Shown: positions 10,156-22,200 of the stretch, piece after piece
How the letters are laid out: every line of letters begins with the position of its first letter
Numbering within the stretch: position 1 is the first letter of the stretch
The notes under the pieces: generated by a model
Databases searched by the model: none
What the model was told of the DNA's origin: nothing
What the model saw: only the letters and a program-made list of their open reading frames with translations
Position numbers and translations under genes: made by a program
From: Apoderus coryli
Taxonomy: Eukaryota; Arthropoda; Insecta; Coleoptera; Attelabidae
Reading direction: 5' to 3'
NCBI GenBank assembly: GCA_911728435.2
Contig: OU452199.1
Location: forward strand, 7,078,860-7,142,859
DNA: 64,000 bases

Positions 10156-12590
10156 GTTGGCGATTTTAATGTAAATTTTAATGCAAGTTCTAACGAATCA
10201 ACTCAGTTTGTGAATTTTATTAATACTTTTGGATATATGTCTTTCGTTGAGGAACCAACGAGGGGGAAAAACTGCTTGGATAACATACTTCTGAATTTTG
10301 AACCTAAAAAAATGTTTGTAGATGTAGTTGAGACGGGCATGTCGGACCATAAGGCTTTAATTCTTAATATGAGTGTTTCTGAATGTTTGTTGACGCGGGA
10401 AGTTGTATGGTTTAGGCCTATAACTCAGCGTGGCCTTTGTTCCTTTTTTAGTAATATAGCTGATATTGATTGGAATTTTGTGTCAGATATAAACACATCA
10501 ATTGAAGAAAAATTTAATAATTTTATAAACATAATATTCGGAGAATGTATTAGAGTGTTTCCTTTACGTAGAAAACCCGATTTCAAGACTGGACACGCTA
10601 TTAAATGGTTTACACCTGAAATTAGGCAAATGCGGGAAACACTTGCGCTATTGCGAGGACTGTCTACACAGTTTCCACAAATCGAAGGTATAAAAGACAT
10701 GGTTCGCTCTTATCGTAACTCGTATAGATCTCGTATTAAAATGGCAAAAAAAATGCGAACGATACGTATATTGCAGATGGTTCTAATATTGCTAGGGCTA
10801 CATGGGATATTATCAACCATAAAAGGAATAGTTCTGCTACCCAACAATCATTAACAAATCTTACTGCTGATGATTTCAATACATATTTTACCAGTATTGC
10901 GGAAACTTTAACCCATGACTTATCCTCAAATATCAGTCCACTGGATTTGTTGTCTATTGACATTCCTGGCAATTTTGAGTTTAATGAAATATCTTTTATT
11001 GAGATGAGAGATATAATAAACTCTTTTAAAAATAAAAGCTCGACAGACTTTTTTGATTTGAATATCGTAATCATTAAATATATTAAGGATATAATAATTA
11101 TACCATTGACAATATTTATTAATTTGGCGATCTCATCCGGTATGTTTCCGAGTTGTCTGAAATTTAGCAAAATTATACCGTTATTCAAAAAAGGATCTCC
11201 AGATGAATTGAACAACTATCGCCCTATTTCTATAGTGCCTGTTCTAGGCAAAATTTTTGAAAAGATACTCTTTAAACAATTAGCCAACTATTTTAAAAGA
11301 AATAATTAATTTTCTCCGAAACAATTTGGATTTAGACCGAAACTTAACACCATTTCAGCTATAGAAAACTTTATATATAACGTTATAACCGCTTTTGAGA
11401 GTAGAAGGCTTGTGGGGGCTTCTTTTCTTGATTTAACAAAGGCGTTTGATTGCGTTTCACACGATATCTTGTTGGGTAAACTGGAGCGATACGGTATGAG
11501 TGCGAATTCGATTCGTTTGCTGAGTTCCTATTTCACTGGTAGGAATGTCGTAACGATGTTTGAGTCAAAGTCTTCTCAGCCCTTGTTGAGCTCTTGTGGA
11601 GTCCCACAGGGCTCGGTGCTCGGACTTCTATTGTTTTTGATTTTCATTAATGATATACCGCTACATCTGCCATGCTCTGACCTGACATTGTTTGCAGACG
11701 ATTCAACTATTGTCGATGTTGAACTGTCGAGTGATGTTCTGGCCTCAAGTATGATTAATTCACAGTCGAGGGCTGCGGACTGGTTTGCAGCTAACAAACT
11801 CTGTATGAATGCCAATAAAACAGCTACTAAAATATTTACATTACGTGAGACGGATGTTGCTGTTTCTGATGGTCTGGTAAAGTTTTTGGGTGTCACTTTG
11901 GACCAAAAGCTAACCTGGGCGGGTCATGTCGAGGTTACCATTGCCAAGTTGTCTAAGGTTGTGTTCATGTTGTGAAGCTTGAAGGGTGAAGTCTCTTTAA
12001 ATGTTTTGAAATCAGCATATTATGGCCTTTTTCACAGTGTGGCTTCATATGCTTTGTCAATTTGGGGACACTCTTGTCATGCTAGTCGGGTATTCGCAAT
12101 CCAAAGACGAGTGGTGCGAATAATGACAGATTTAAAGTTTAGAGAGGATGTCAGACCTAAGTTTAAAGAATGTAAAATATCTACAATTCAATTATGTATG
12201 TGAAAAATAATTACAATCTGTACATAAGGCATGATGAAGTTCACAACCACAATACCAGAAACAAAAACGACATTCTTCCTGAATATATGAGGTTGGGTAG
12301 AAGCAGAAATTATGTGAATTATTATGGTCCTACATGCTATAATCATTTGCCAGATAGTTTGAAAACACTGAGCCTTGCAATGTTCAAAAGTAGATTGAAA
12401 AACTACTTAATTGACCAGGCTTTTTATTCCATTGATGAATTCCTCAGCACTGACTTTCTGTTTTGATTTAGTTATATACATTTCTATGTTTTTATCTTGT
12501 GTTATCTAATATTTTAATATTTAATATGACTTGTGTAAACCTTTTTGGTAATAACATGTAATGACAATAAATAAATAGGTTGAATCACCC
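10156..12590 (+). pseudogene. 5'-truncated, inactivated non-LTR retrotransposon (LINE)
   Basis: The frame starts inside the endonuclease domain (VGDFNVNFNA at the start, SDHKALIL about 60 residues on). It continues through a linker into a reverse transcriptase, where IIPLFKKGSPDELNNYRPIS, FLDLTKAFDCVSHDILL, GVPQGSVLG and FADD are visible, then a C-terminal tail (SIWGHSCHASRVFAIQRR; NHNTRNKNDI). It is broken by a frameshift at an A-run near 10,750, in-frame stops at 11,307 (TAA) and 11,973 (TGA), and a frameshift near 12,195. The 3' end has an AATAAATAAATAGG tail near 12,570. The order of domains and the tail fit a CR1/Jockey-like LINE. The clade is not certain. Confidence 0.9.
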
Positions 12591-12599
12591 TGTATATTA

Positions 12600-15230
12600 T
12601 CTAAATTTGTATTCTATGATCTATGAACGCATCATAATGATAGGTAAACTAAAGCCTAAATAAATAAAGCGCTAATTGCATTGTGCAAATTATTTGGCAA
12701 ACCCAAATTGGTAGTCTCTATAATCCATTGTTAAATAATATAATATTAATACAATCTAATTAATTTATAGATAAGATTATATTTTAAATATTTATTTCGT
12801 TTAAACCAGACACAATAGGCAGAAATTGAAAAGCACTATTCTTGACTTGCTGTATCGATTTGTTTTATTTGTATTTGTTGATGAACTTATGACTGTTATT
12901 TCTGTCTGATAAAAGTTTAGTTCTATAATACACATTTTTTGTTTTGATTTTACAATAATTGTTACAATCCACAGTTTAGAGTTTTCCGCGTTACATGAAT
13001 TTGGTTATCAAAACGTAACAAAATTGTGAAATAGCAGCTATTGTGAGATGCCACAAGTGGATATTGACTATTTGGAAGGTAACCCAGATTACTATTTTCA
13101 TTTCTAACGAGTTTAGTCTCAAGTGTTTTGTTTGTTCTGTTACCTAATGAATCGTTATACAGTGCTCTCATCTTTCAAATTTGACATACAGAATAACTCG
13201 TCATCTAAAGTAGACTCGATTTTCAGTAAAAACCCGTCGATTTTGCTTTTCATGGGGAACTTCACTGTTGGGTGAATTTTTGTGTTCCACCGACAGCTAG
13301 AGCCATAACTTTATAATTTTAAATATCACCCATTGTCTTGTGGCATATCATTCTAAGCACCTCAAGATTTTTCATCTCTATACGATGACTAAATGAAATT
13401 GTTTCGATCCGATTCTGAGGTAAAGGCATGAAAAGGATAGTAAACAACAAAATAAAATAGCTAAATTACTAGATCAAGTATTTTATTAAAAAATAACCTC
13501 AAATTTTAGCTAATCTAAATGTGCCATATTAATTTTGAATTTCGTCTTCATCTGAAGCAGGCGTTATCATATACACCTACTTAACATACTTAATTTACAT
13601 ACCTATAGGTATTTCCCTCTTTTTTTATTCGTGTAATAATAATAAGACATTATTTAGTTCGGTCTCTCTCTCTTCCCTGTGTGCGACAGTTGACACCCTT
13701 GCCAGTGCTTCTGTCCTATGACAATATCCTATTTATTTATCATACACGTTCTTATGCAGATGAAGCGTGCCTCAAAGCATTTTCATCTATAATTCAGCAA
13801 CAATGGGCAACACTGCCATCTGGCATATACCCACTATACAACCACCTATCGCTGTTCGTATAAACATAGTTGCCAGCGTTTAATTGTACTAAGCATATCA
13901 TACGAATCTTGCCATTAAAAAAACACTATAAGAAGCATGCTTCATATAGATGCAGCAGAGATTTAATGTAAAATAAGGTTATATGACAACGCTTGGCGAG
14001 TATTTTGTACCCATATGTCGATTATTGTTTTGATTATATCTATCTCTATCACACAGTCGCAAATTTCTAGTGCTGTCACACAGTCACTGTTGCCACCTTG
14101 GTAATTTCGTTACCAGATCTAGTAATTCCACCACTATTTTAGTAATTAGTAATATTTCTGGTAATAAAGACTTTAATCGCTTAATTCTGATAACATAGTA
14201 TTAGCAATCCGATGTGACCCAAATTTTTTATATTTATTCTAAAAGGACTCAGCGAACATAGTCTCGAACCCTAATGCTGCTCGATTCGTGTTGCCGTATT
14301 GCCCAATTCCTAGCTATTGATGTCTTTATTTATTATAGCATAATGAGCGACGTTTTTTTTTTGTTCTACAATATACAAAACACACAAAAAATCTTCAAAG
14401 TACAAAGAGAATGAGATCTAGTAATAATTTGGTAATTTGGGTTTTACAATCTGGTAATATGGGCAACCATTAGTTGGCAACACTGCAGACAGTTGTGCTA
14501 TACCTGGGCTAATATTATTTTTATTTACTTTTTGGGAAGCTTAAAGTTTTGATTTTTGATATTTTGAATACAAAATTAGTCTTTTTATTTAGTTACTTAC
14601 ATATTTAGTTTAAGTTTTAAAATGTAAAAAAGTAGTGAACAAATTAAAAAAATATATATACGGTTATTAATTAGTAGGTACCTACATATTTTTATAAAAA
14701 TAAATGGATAGGTACCGTCAAATATTGTTTTTTTAATAATATAATATATTGTAATATCTCATACTTTAATATGGAAGAAGCAAGTGGAAGTACGACGTAC
14801 TACACATCAGCAGCGTAAATTATATTTACCCTGACATCAGGTAAGCGAAGTTATTATGAAAAATGATGTTTATTTTTTAATTTTAACTAAAGTTAAGTTT
14901 TTTTAATCAAAAATATACAGACACACTTGTTACAGATTTAAATAAATGTTTGATAAATATAAATAATGGCAAATACATAAAAGCACAGCTTTTAATATCT
15001 GGTATGACACGTATTATGATTTGCTAACACGTAGCATAAATGTAATTTGATGGACAGTTTCATAAAATGTGTTTTATTTAGTATTATTATGAAGTAGGTA
15101 ACTATATTCTAGATACTAATTCCACTTTTTAAAGAAAACAATGCAGTTGACGGAGTAGGGATATCCCTATTAATTTTCGCTACCTATTAAGTATATGACT
15201 TTATTTTATGTTATACTTCACCACATTAAA
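12600..15230. other. Intergenic AT-rich DNA, nothing recognised
   Basis: Only short frames, a 60-codon frame at 13,681 without splice or family support, and poly-A/T stretches. The TGGTAATTTCG-like phrases around 14,100-14,460 recur loosely but do not form a clear repeat. An end resembling the CAGTGGCGGCTTG hAT terminus lies near 15,240-15,258 in the minus orientation. Confidence 0.4.
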
Positions 15231-15344
15231 CTCCCACAAGCCGCCACTGTTAAAATCCACTAGAAATAATTTATTTTTATACAATTTTCATTTATCGGAA
15301 GGAAAAACAAATAAAAATATTAAATGTTTTTTTTTTTAAAGGAA

Positions 15345-15545
15345 AGGTAGAATCCGAAGATTCTTCCTTTTCCTTGTGGCTTCCACCTTAGGGGGTTCAA
15401 CCATATTATTTATATCTTTGACATTGTCTTTATAGACTAGGCGAACAGCTACATGCAGCGGGCGCGGGATTCGAACCCACTACATATCGATACAGAGTGC
15501 TCCAGTCCAATGCGTTTAGCCTCTGGAGTAAATTGCAATTATGTA
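15345..15545 (-). repeat. tRNA-derived SINE
   Basis: Read on the minus strand, the sequence has a box B (GGGTTCGAATCCCGC) about 40 bases after a degenerate box A-like region (GAGGCTAAACGCATTGG), followed by a body that ends in an A/T-rich tail. This is the usual order for a tRNA-head SINE. It is not a functional tRNA gene, as no acceptor stem closes. Confidence 0.6.
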
Positions 15546-15789
15546 AGATAAATTAAGACTACAGGTTATACCCTAAATTAACAGATGAGCACATTTATCC
15601 TAACCAACAGTTTTCAAAAAATGAATGTCAACGCAGATTTAGCCAACGAATAAGCATAACAATTTGTTTAGTGTATAACGATAATCACAATCACAACTAG
15701 TTAAAATGCCTTCTGTCTATTGGTAACGTTTATGTTACAAGTTGTAATGCATAGTCATAAATCATAACTCTGAATGTTCAATTATTTTA

Positions 15790-15905
15790 ACTTTTATGAT
15801 TGGGATTATGACGAATGAAAATATGCGCACGCGTGATCGTTGTTTTATGAAAAGAAAAGTAACACCAGGTTAGATCGCTAGAATAACACAAAAACAAATT
15901 TTCTT
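15790..15905 (+). repeat. Direct duplication, first copy
   Basis: About 110 bp, with TTATGATTG, CACGCGTGATCGTTGTTTTA and a TAGATCGYTAGARTAACACA stretch, recurs at 17,064-17,175, flanking the hAT-type element in between. The two copies differ by substitutions and a short indel. Confidence 0.75.
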
Positions 15906-16018
15906 TTATATGTTCGATAAACCACTCGCTTTTGTTATGCATTACCTATCCACTAAATACGTCACATAAATTACGACTAAAATTTATAGGTAAACTGTGA
16001 TTTGGGTATTATACAAAC

Positions 16019-17063
16019 CAGTGGCGGCTCGGGGGTAATTTTATTAGGTAGGCACTAAGTAAAAAATGGATGTGAAGAAATTATTTTTTTAGATTGTCAA
16101 GGTCAAGCGCCTTAGATGAAAAGTAGAAAATTATCAAGGTAAAAAGAACACGTTAAAATACGGGTTTCGTAAGGTAAATCTTATTTTTTTTTATTTTTAA
16201 AAATTATGCCCCATTCGCTACTCTACGAAATCCAATACATAATCAAATACAAAATTATTTGTATTGAATACACATTAATATTACTACCTAATTACTACTA
16301 ACCGCTACCGCAACAAGTTGTGCAGAACAGCCACTAATCTTTACTTGTACTAGTCAAAATATTATTAAATAATTAAATACATACACTTTTTAAGCAATGG
16401 CACTAGTATTTAAACAACAAACGAACAAATAGTTCAAACGTAATATAAAAAACAGGAAACAAAAATACCTAACGTACAAATCGAAATTCGTGCAAATAGT
16501 ATACCTACCTATCTACAATAGATAGAAGGCGGCCGGGGTAGGTGCCTAAGCTCAACGTAAACCTGTTCTTACGCAATAGAACACATATTATTTCAATAGG
16601 TATTATACAAAAGTTCTCAATCACCACCAGTTTTTTTCTGTATATCTATTTAAATATATTCAAGAAAAAGTACAACAATTTTGAGCAAAATACATTTTTG
16701 GCCGTATTTGGTAGTACATACTATTACCCGATGACCAGTGGCGTAAAACTTTTGATATGTACATAGGTATATGTGTATACGGTGTAGGCGACGATAACAG
16801 TTGCCTGTAAAAATACGAAGTCTCTGTAGTGGGCTATAGCACCAGCGGTAAACCTATTCTACGGTAGTTATATTATACCTACAGATAATTATTGAATTAA
16901 AGGGGATGTTTTAAAGGTTTAAGGTAGAAAATGAAATTAATATAAGAATCAATATTTTTTTTTTAAATTATGGAGTCAATAATAATAAATTGAGTATTTA
17001 ATTTAGGGCGAAGTTTTAAAGGTAGGCGGTACCTACCTTGCCTACCCCGACCAGCCGCCACTG
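16019..17063. mobile_element. Non-autonomous hAT-type element
   Basis: The left end reads CAGTGGCGGCTCGGGGGTAA and the right end is its complement (ACCCCGACCAGCCGCCACTG). Subterminal TTAGGTAGGCA against TACCTTGCCTACC extends the inverted repeat. The same ends are used by the element at 42,753-45,075, which shows an 8-bp target duplication, so the family is hAT-like. No transposase is encoded; the short frame at 16,542 is not supported. I do not see a matching target duplication here. Confidence 0.75.
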
Positions 17064-17175
17064 TTTTATGATTGTCATTATGACGCACGCGTGATCGTTG
17101 TTTTATGAAACTCCGATAAAAAGAAAAGTAACACTAGGTTAGATCGTTAGAGTAACACATAAAAACAATTTTTTT
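17064..17175 (+). repeat. Direct duplication, second copy
   Basis: This partner of 15,790-15,905 begins immediately at the right end of the hAT-type element. Confidence 0.75.
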
Positions 17176-17179
17176 GTGA

Positions 17180-18480
17180 CTTTTATAGGTTCGATCGTCA
17201 CAGCACCACAGTAGCCTCAAATTGGTTCGTAGACTTAAATTATTAGTCTCAGTGGTTGTGGTTGAATATCATCCACATTCACCCTGTAGGTATAACTGAA
17301 AACATTTTAAAGAATTTAGCAAAAACTTATCATATCAATTAATTAAAAAAAGTAGATAAATGAAAATATTAGTGTTAAGGATCAAAGCAATATGCGTTTA
17401 ATATAGAAAATGATTATCGTACATAATTTGTTTAAAAACATCAAATTGTTGTTATATACTTTGTTAGACATGTTTTGTAAATAAGATATAAACCTAAAAT
17501 AGTTCATTCATTAAGCGAATTTAAGGTCAGATAAGAATTACATTTCGTTAAAATACAATTTACTTTTTTGTCATCCTTGAGCATAACTGGATTTTTTACC
17601 GCAACTGTTAAATATATTTATCGGTGTAAGAATAATATTATGATTGGTACATGCACATAAAATAATATTTTTTATTGTTAGTGTTCTTCCATTTGCTAAA
17701 ATGATTTCGTTCGCAAACACATATAGAGGTAGGATAACGATTTTAATTTATATAATTTACATTAATTTGATAACATTTGTTATCATAACTAGACAAGCAA
17801 TTATAGTTATTTATTGTTACTAAATATATACAAACCTGTTAACAATAGATTTACAAATTCCACAAGAATATGCGCAGTATATTTTATAATTGTTATTATT
17901 ATTAATCTTAGAGCTTTGATGATTTTTTTTTGTGTGATAATACTTATTATGACAATAGTTTTGGGAAAGTTTACATGAACGTTCTAGGAATAGGCGTTTA
18001 CAGTTTGCAAGGATCAACCTTTAACAACGTATTCTAATTCTGAAAACATGGAAAAAAGTTCAATTGAAAAATCTTTGTTATCAATTTACCTCGATCTAGT
18101 TTTTTCCCGAAATATTTTTTTTTATTATTATTAAAACTTAAAAACATTGGTGTCAACGAATTGGGAGGAATTTTATTTAATCTTTTTTATTTTTTTTTAC
18201 TCAGGTTTCACAGATACTTTAGTAGTTTAGTTTCTTTTACGCGTTTAATGGTCATTTGTTTTGCGCACATATTTCTTTTAGGGATTTAGAAGTTATATAA
18301 GTTAAGTTTTGGTACAAAATAATTTTCCGGGTTCAGCCAACTAATAATGCATAATGGATAATTTTTAAAACATAAAACTTACGTGTAAATGTTTATACAA
18401 TGAATAGTGTATAATTCTTAATTTTCGATGATAATGCATAATGCATAAGGTTGGCAACCTCAGAAAAATAAACAAACAAG
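17180..18480. other. Intergenic AT-rich DNA, nothing recognised
   Basis: No supported exon or repeat pair. A 65-codon frame at 17,820-18,017 on the minus strand has Cys residues but no splice or family support. Confidence 0.35.
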
Positions 18481-18489
18481 TTTGTATGT

Positions 18490-19085
18490 AACATGTACAT
18501 AGAGATTATTTGTCATTGAAAATCATTTCTTGTTTGGTCTATGGTATTTATTTTCGAAACATTTTGGGGATGTAGATTTGAAATTATAATACGGTTGATA
18601 AAGTATTAATTGTAAGCCAGTTTCGTAAAAAAATAAGAAGAGAGCTATGATGGAATGCTATTTCTCACTTTAGTTTATTTTGTGTTTACTGTATGCTGAT
18701 TTTTCTTTTTTATGTAAAATGGTTCGCCGCAAATTTTGTATTATGTAATTTGATGGATTTGTTAGTTTTTGTTTTCTATGTATAATTATACTCTGCTATC
18801 ATTTATTTAGTTTTAGCTATCATTGACTGTTGTTTTTTCTTTTTCTATATAATGTGAATTTGTACACATCACGGGCTCATTGTTTTTATATATTTTTTTA
18901 TTTTTTTTTTCTAGTACTGTTATATTATGGTTAAGTGGAAGAATAGCTTAATGCTAAACTTCGCCATAATTACATGACTAATCTTGTTAACTTTATTGTA
19001 CTTTATTATTTTTTTTAATTTACTTTATTCTTTTTTATATTTTTTTTTTGCATCAATAAAGACGATTATTATTATTATTATCATT
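18490..19085 (+). mobile_element. LINE 3' end (untranslated part and tail)
   Basis: The segment ends CAATAAAGACGATTATTATTA, the microsatellite-type tail typical of insect CR1/Jockey-like LINEs. It also contains GAATAGCTTAATGCTAAACTTCG just upstream. No coding frame remains. A tail of the same kind, in the opposite orientation, is at 49,425. Confidence 0.6.
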
Positions 19086-19227
19086 ATTGTTTGTTAGGAC
19101 TGATTTATAGCTGAAAAGAATTTTTATTTAGCGGATTCGTACTGTATTTGGATATTATGTTTTTGTAATTATTTTATGAAATGTGGACTGCTGCAAATTA
19201 TCCTAAAAGAATACCTGTTTGTTCCAG

Positions 19228-22200
19228 ATTACCCTTTGAGCAGCTTAAATCCCTACCAAAAACGGCCAAAATCACTAAAAGGTCCTTTAAGGGTAATACG
19301 TTTGTGTGTTTTCGGTATTGTTATACCCGCACTACTTGTCGGACTACCATTGTATCTGAGATATCGTGTCTACGGACATCAGTTTTATCCATTGGCGATG
19401 TCAGACATGAGAATGTTAGATAATAGAGTTTCAACCACTTGGTGTCAGGTAAGTTGAATATTCTAGTCACGATGGACGCAACGGAGATTAAATTTACTTT
19501 TTCGATCCAAGTATAGACGCATATGACAATTATTGTGAAGTCCGTTGAGACGATTAAGACCATTATCAGATGGAACTCTCTCTGTCTGTATGTATTCTTC
19601 CACGATAGCGCCAAAAGTCTTTAACCAATTGAGCAAAATTTTGGTGTATGAGTTTGAGGAGTCCTAGGATGAACCCATTAGTTTTTGGTTGCAAATTTTC
19701 AAATATCAGGGGGGGTCGAGTGATACATCATTTTAAAGCATTTTTTATCTGCTTTACAGCGATATAGGTTACTTTTGCCCCCATAATTGCATTTAAATTT
19801 CACCAGTTAGGTAGTTGGAACCTACATAACTCTTATTAGAATATAATACAGTAATTTTTTGATAAGGGTTTGCGCAAGGTTCTGGGTTCGAATGCCAGCT
19901 CTGGCAGTATTTTTTGTTCTAATTTTTTGATAAAGTAGTTAGTTTGGTTTTGGTAGTAGTGTCTTGGTAATTATGGAAATAATACATAATAAATAATAAT
20001 TAAAATTCTGTTTCATTATATTATATAAAGTTTTGGGGCGACACAACCGATTTTTTTCATTTTTGTTGCATGGATTGTGCGTAGGTCCTTAGGCTACATT
20101 TTTTAAATAATTTTATATATACAGGGTGCCTCAAAAAATAATGGCATATTAAAGTTATGTTTTTTAAATGGAATGCCCTATTTTTTATCACATTTTTAAT
20201 TACATATCAAAAATAAGATATACTTGACCAACAATATCACGCATTAAATAGTATTATTATTCTTAACACCTAGTAAGTATATTATTCTTTGCAATAAAAT
20301 GGGCAAATAAATCATCAAAACAGTCTTGAGATCTAGAGGTAGTGTTGACAAAATTAATTTCATTTGGAACAATTTTGTTTAAAAATTGCTTGTTACATAA
20401 TGTAACTTAACCTACACTAGATGTCGCCATATACATATTTTTGTAAATTCTTTTTTTTCCAAAACCTTGCAATCTAAGAAAAATCAAAGCTCTGTACTTA
20501 GTCTATATTATTTTTCATAGTTAATTCAAAAATTTCATAAAAATATAGGGCATTGCATTTAAAAAAACATAACTCTGATATACCACTCTTTTTAAAGTAC
20601 TCTCTAGAGAGTAAGATAGCGTTGAAAAATTTTCACTACGACACGACGTTGCGTTTTTGAAAAACCATCATCAACTTGTTTTTTTAATACGTCCCTGGAT
20701 TTTTTATTGGTAAATTTAAAGTCATTTTCAATTCAGAGTAGGTGGTATATCATACGTAATGGTTTAAACAAGTTTTCAGTGTTTTTGAGCTGTTATTTAA
20801 AATTATTCAAAAAACATCGCACTTATTTTGAGTAAAACATTCATTTGAGAAAGGCGTTTTTTAAATAACTTCAAAAAGCACAAAAATTTCAACTACATTT
20901 AAAAAACCGCGTACAGAATCAAATGTTGTACTGAGACAGAAATAAATTGACAAATAATAATAAATAATCGTGAGTAACGACGAAAGAATGTTTTTGCAAA
21001 ACCTACTACTCTACATTCAGTCAGTTACTTAAGTGCCAAACTATGGAGATTTTTCTTGAATAATTTTAACAGCTAAAAACACTGAAAACGTGTTTTTCTA
21101 CGACTGTCTTTAAATGCCTTTATTATATGTTCAATCATGATTTGAAAATGTAGTACATTGTAATGCTGTTTATCATTTACTCGTGCGTAATAATATTTCC
21201 CACTAGTTACCTAGCAACTAGTGGGAAATATTATTACGCACGGATAAAATTTCCTGGTAATGACAAAATCGGCGGGCATGAAAAATCACCATAGCAACGC
21301 CGAAAAGACAAACACCAAATTGACAGTTTTGGTATTTATAATTAATAATAATTATAATTAAGTATTTAGCTAATTTCAAAACACATAAACAGTGATAGTG
21401 AATATAGTTTAACACCACCTAGTCAATTTAATACTTCTAATTTATCGTATTTAGGCTTATACGTTAACAGGGGTAAGTTTCGAAAAACAAATATTTTCCT
21501 AAAAATTATGTTAAATTTATTCAAAAGCATTAAAACAGTCGTAGAAAAAGTATAGTGTGAAACGCACATGAAATCACCATTTCCTACTCGTATGATTTGC
21601 AGCACTCGCCTGCGGCTCATGCTGCAAACGATCATACTCGTAGGGAATATATGTCATTTCATGTTCGTTGCACAATATACTATTAAACCATTACATGTTG
21701 TGATATACCATCTATTTTTGAATTGAAAATGGCTTTAAATTTAACAATGAACTCCTACCGTTTCCAAGATTCCAATGCTATCCCATTCTGATCTTGGACA
21801 CAGTGTATATCCAGTCTTCTCGTATAGCGTCCGTCGTGACTCACCCGGTATACGATGTAAAATACCTATACACTGAGAGAAAAGAAAATTCGACAAAATC
21901 ATTGTTGTTTTCGTAATTTTTTTTTATATTTATTTTTGGTAAACGGCTGCAAGTATTGGGGATTCGAAAATTGACAAATATAGAGGGTGTCCTATTTGAA
22001 ATAGCGTAGTTGCCACCGGTTTTGCGTAGAAGCGGCAACACCGCATAGTCAAAAAGAGCAGATCATGGTCGTTTAACACGGGTGCTCAATTTTGAAAATG
22101 ATCCACTATTTAGTTCGACATAAACGTCTAATTAGCAATCCTCTGTGGGACACCCTGTATACCTAATAGTGTTTATTGACCCGTACTTTAATTAATTATC

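Noticed and set aside
18900..19085. ATT-rich microsatellite as a telomere or CRISPR-like array
   Set aside because: It is the simple-repeat tail of a LINE; no spacer structure and no TTAGG repeats.
20386..20440. Relative of the 337-bp ribozyme unit
   Set aside because: Only short shared phrases (GCTTGTTACATAA, CTAG-TGTCGCCA) and no hammerhead; may be chance.
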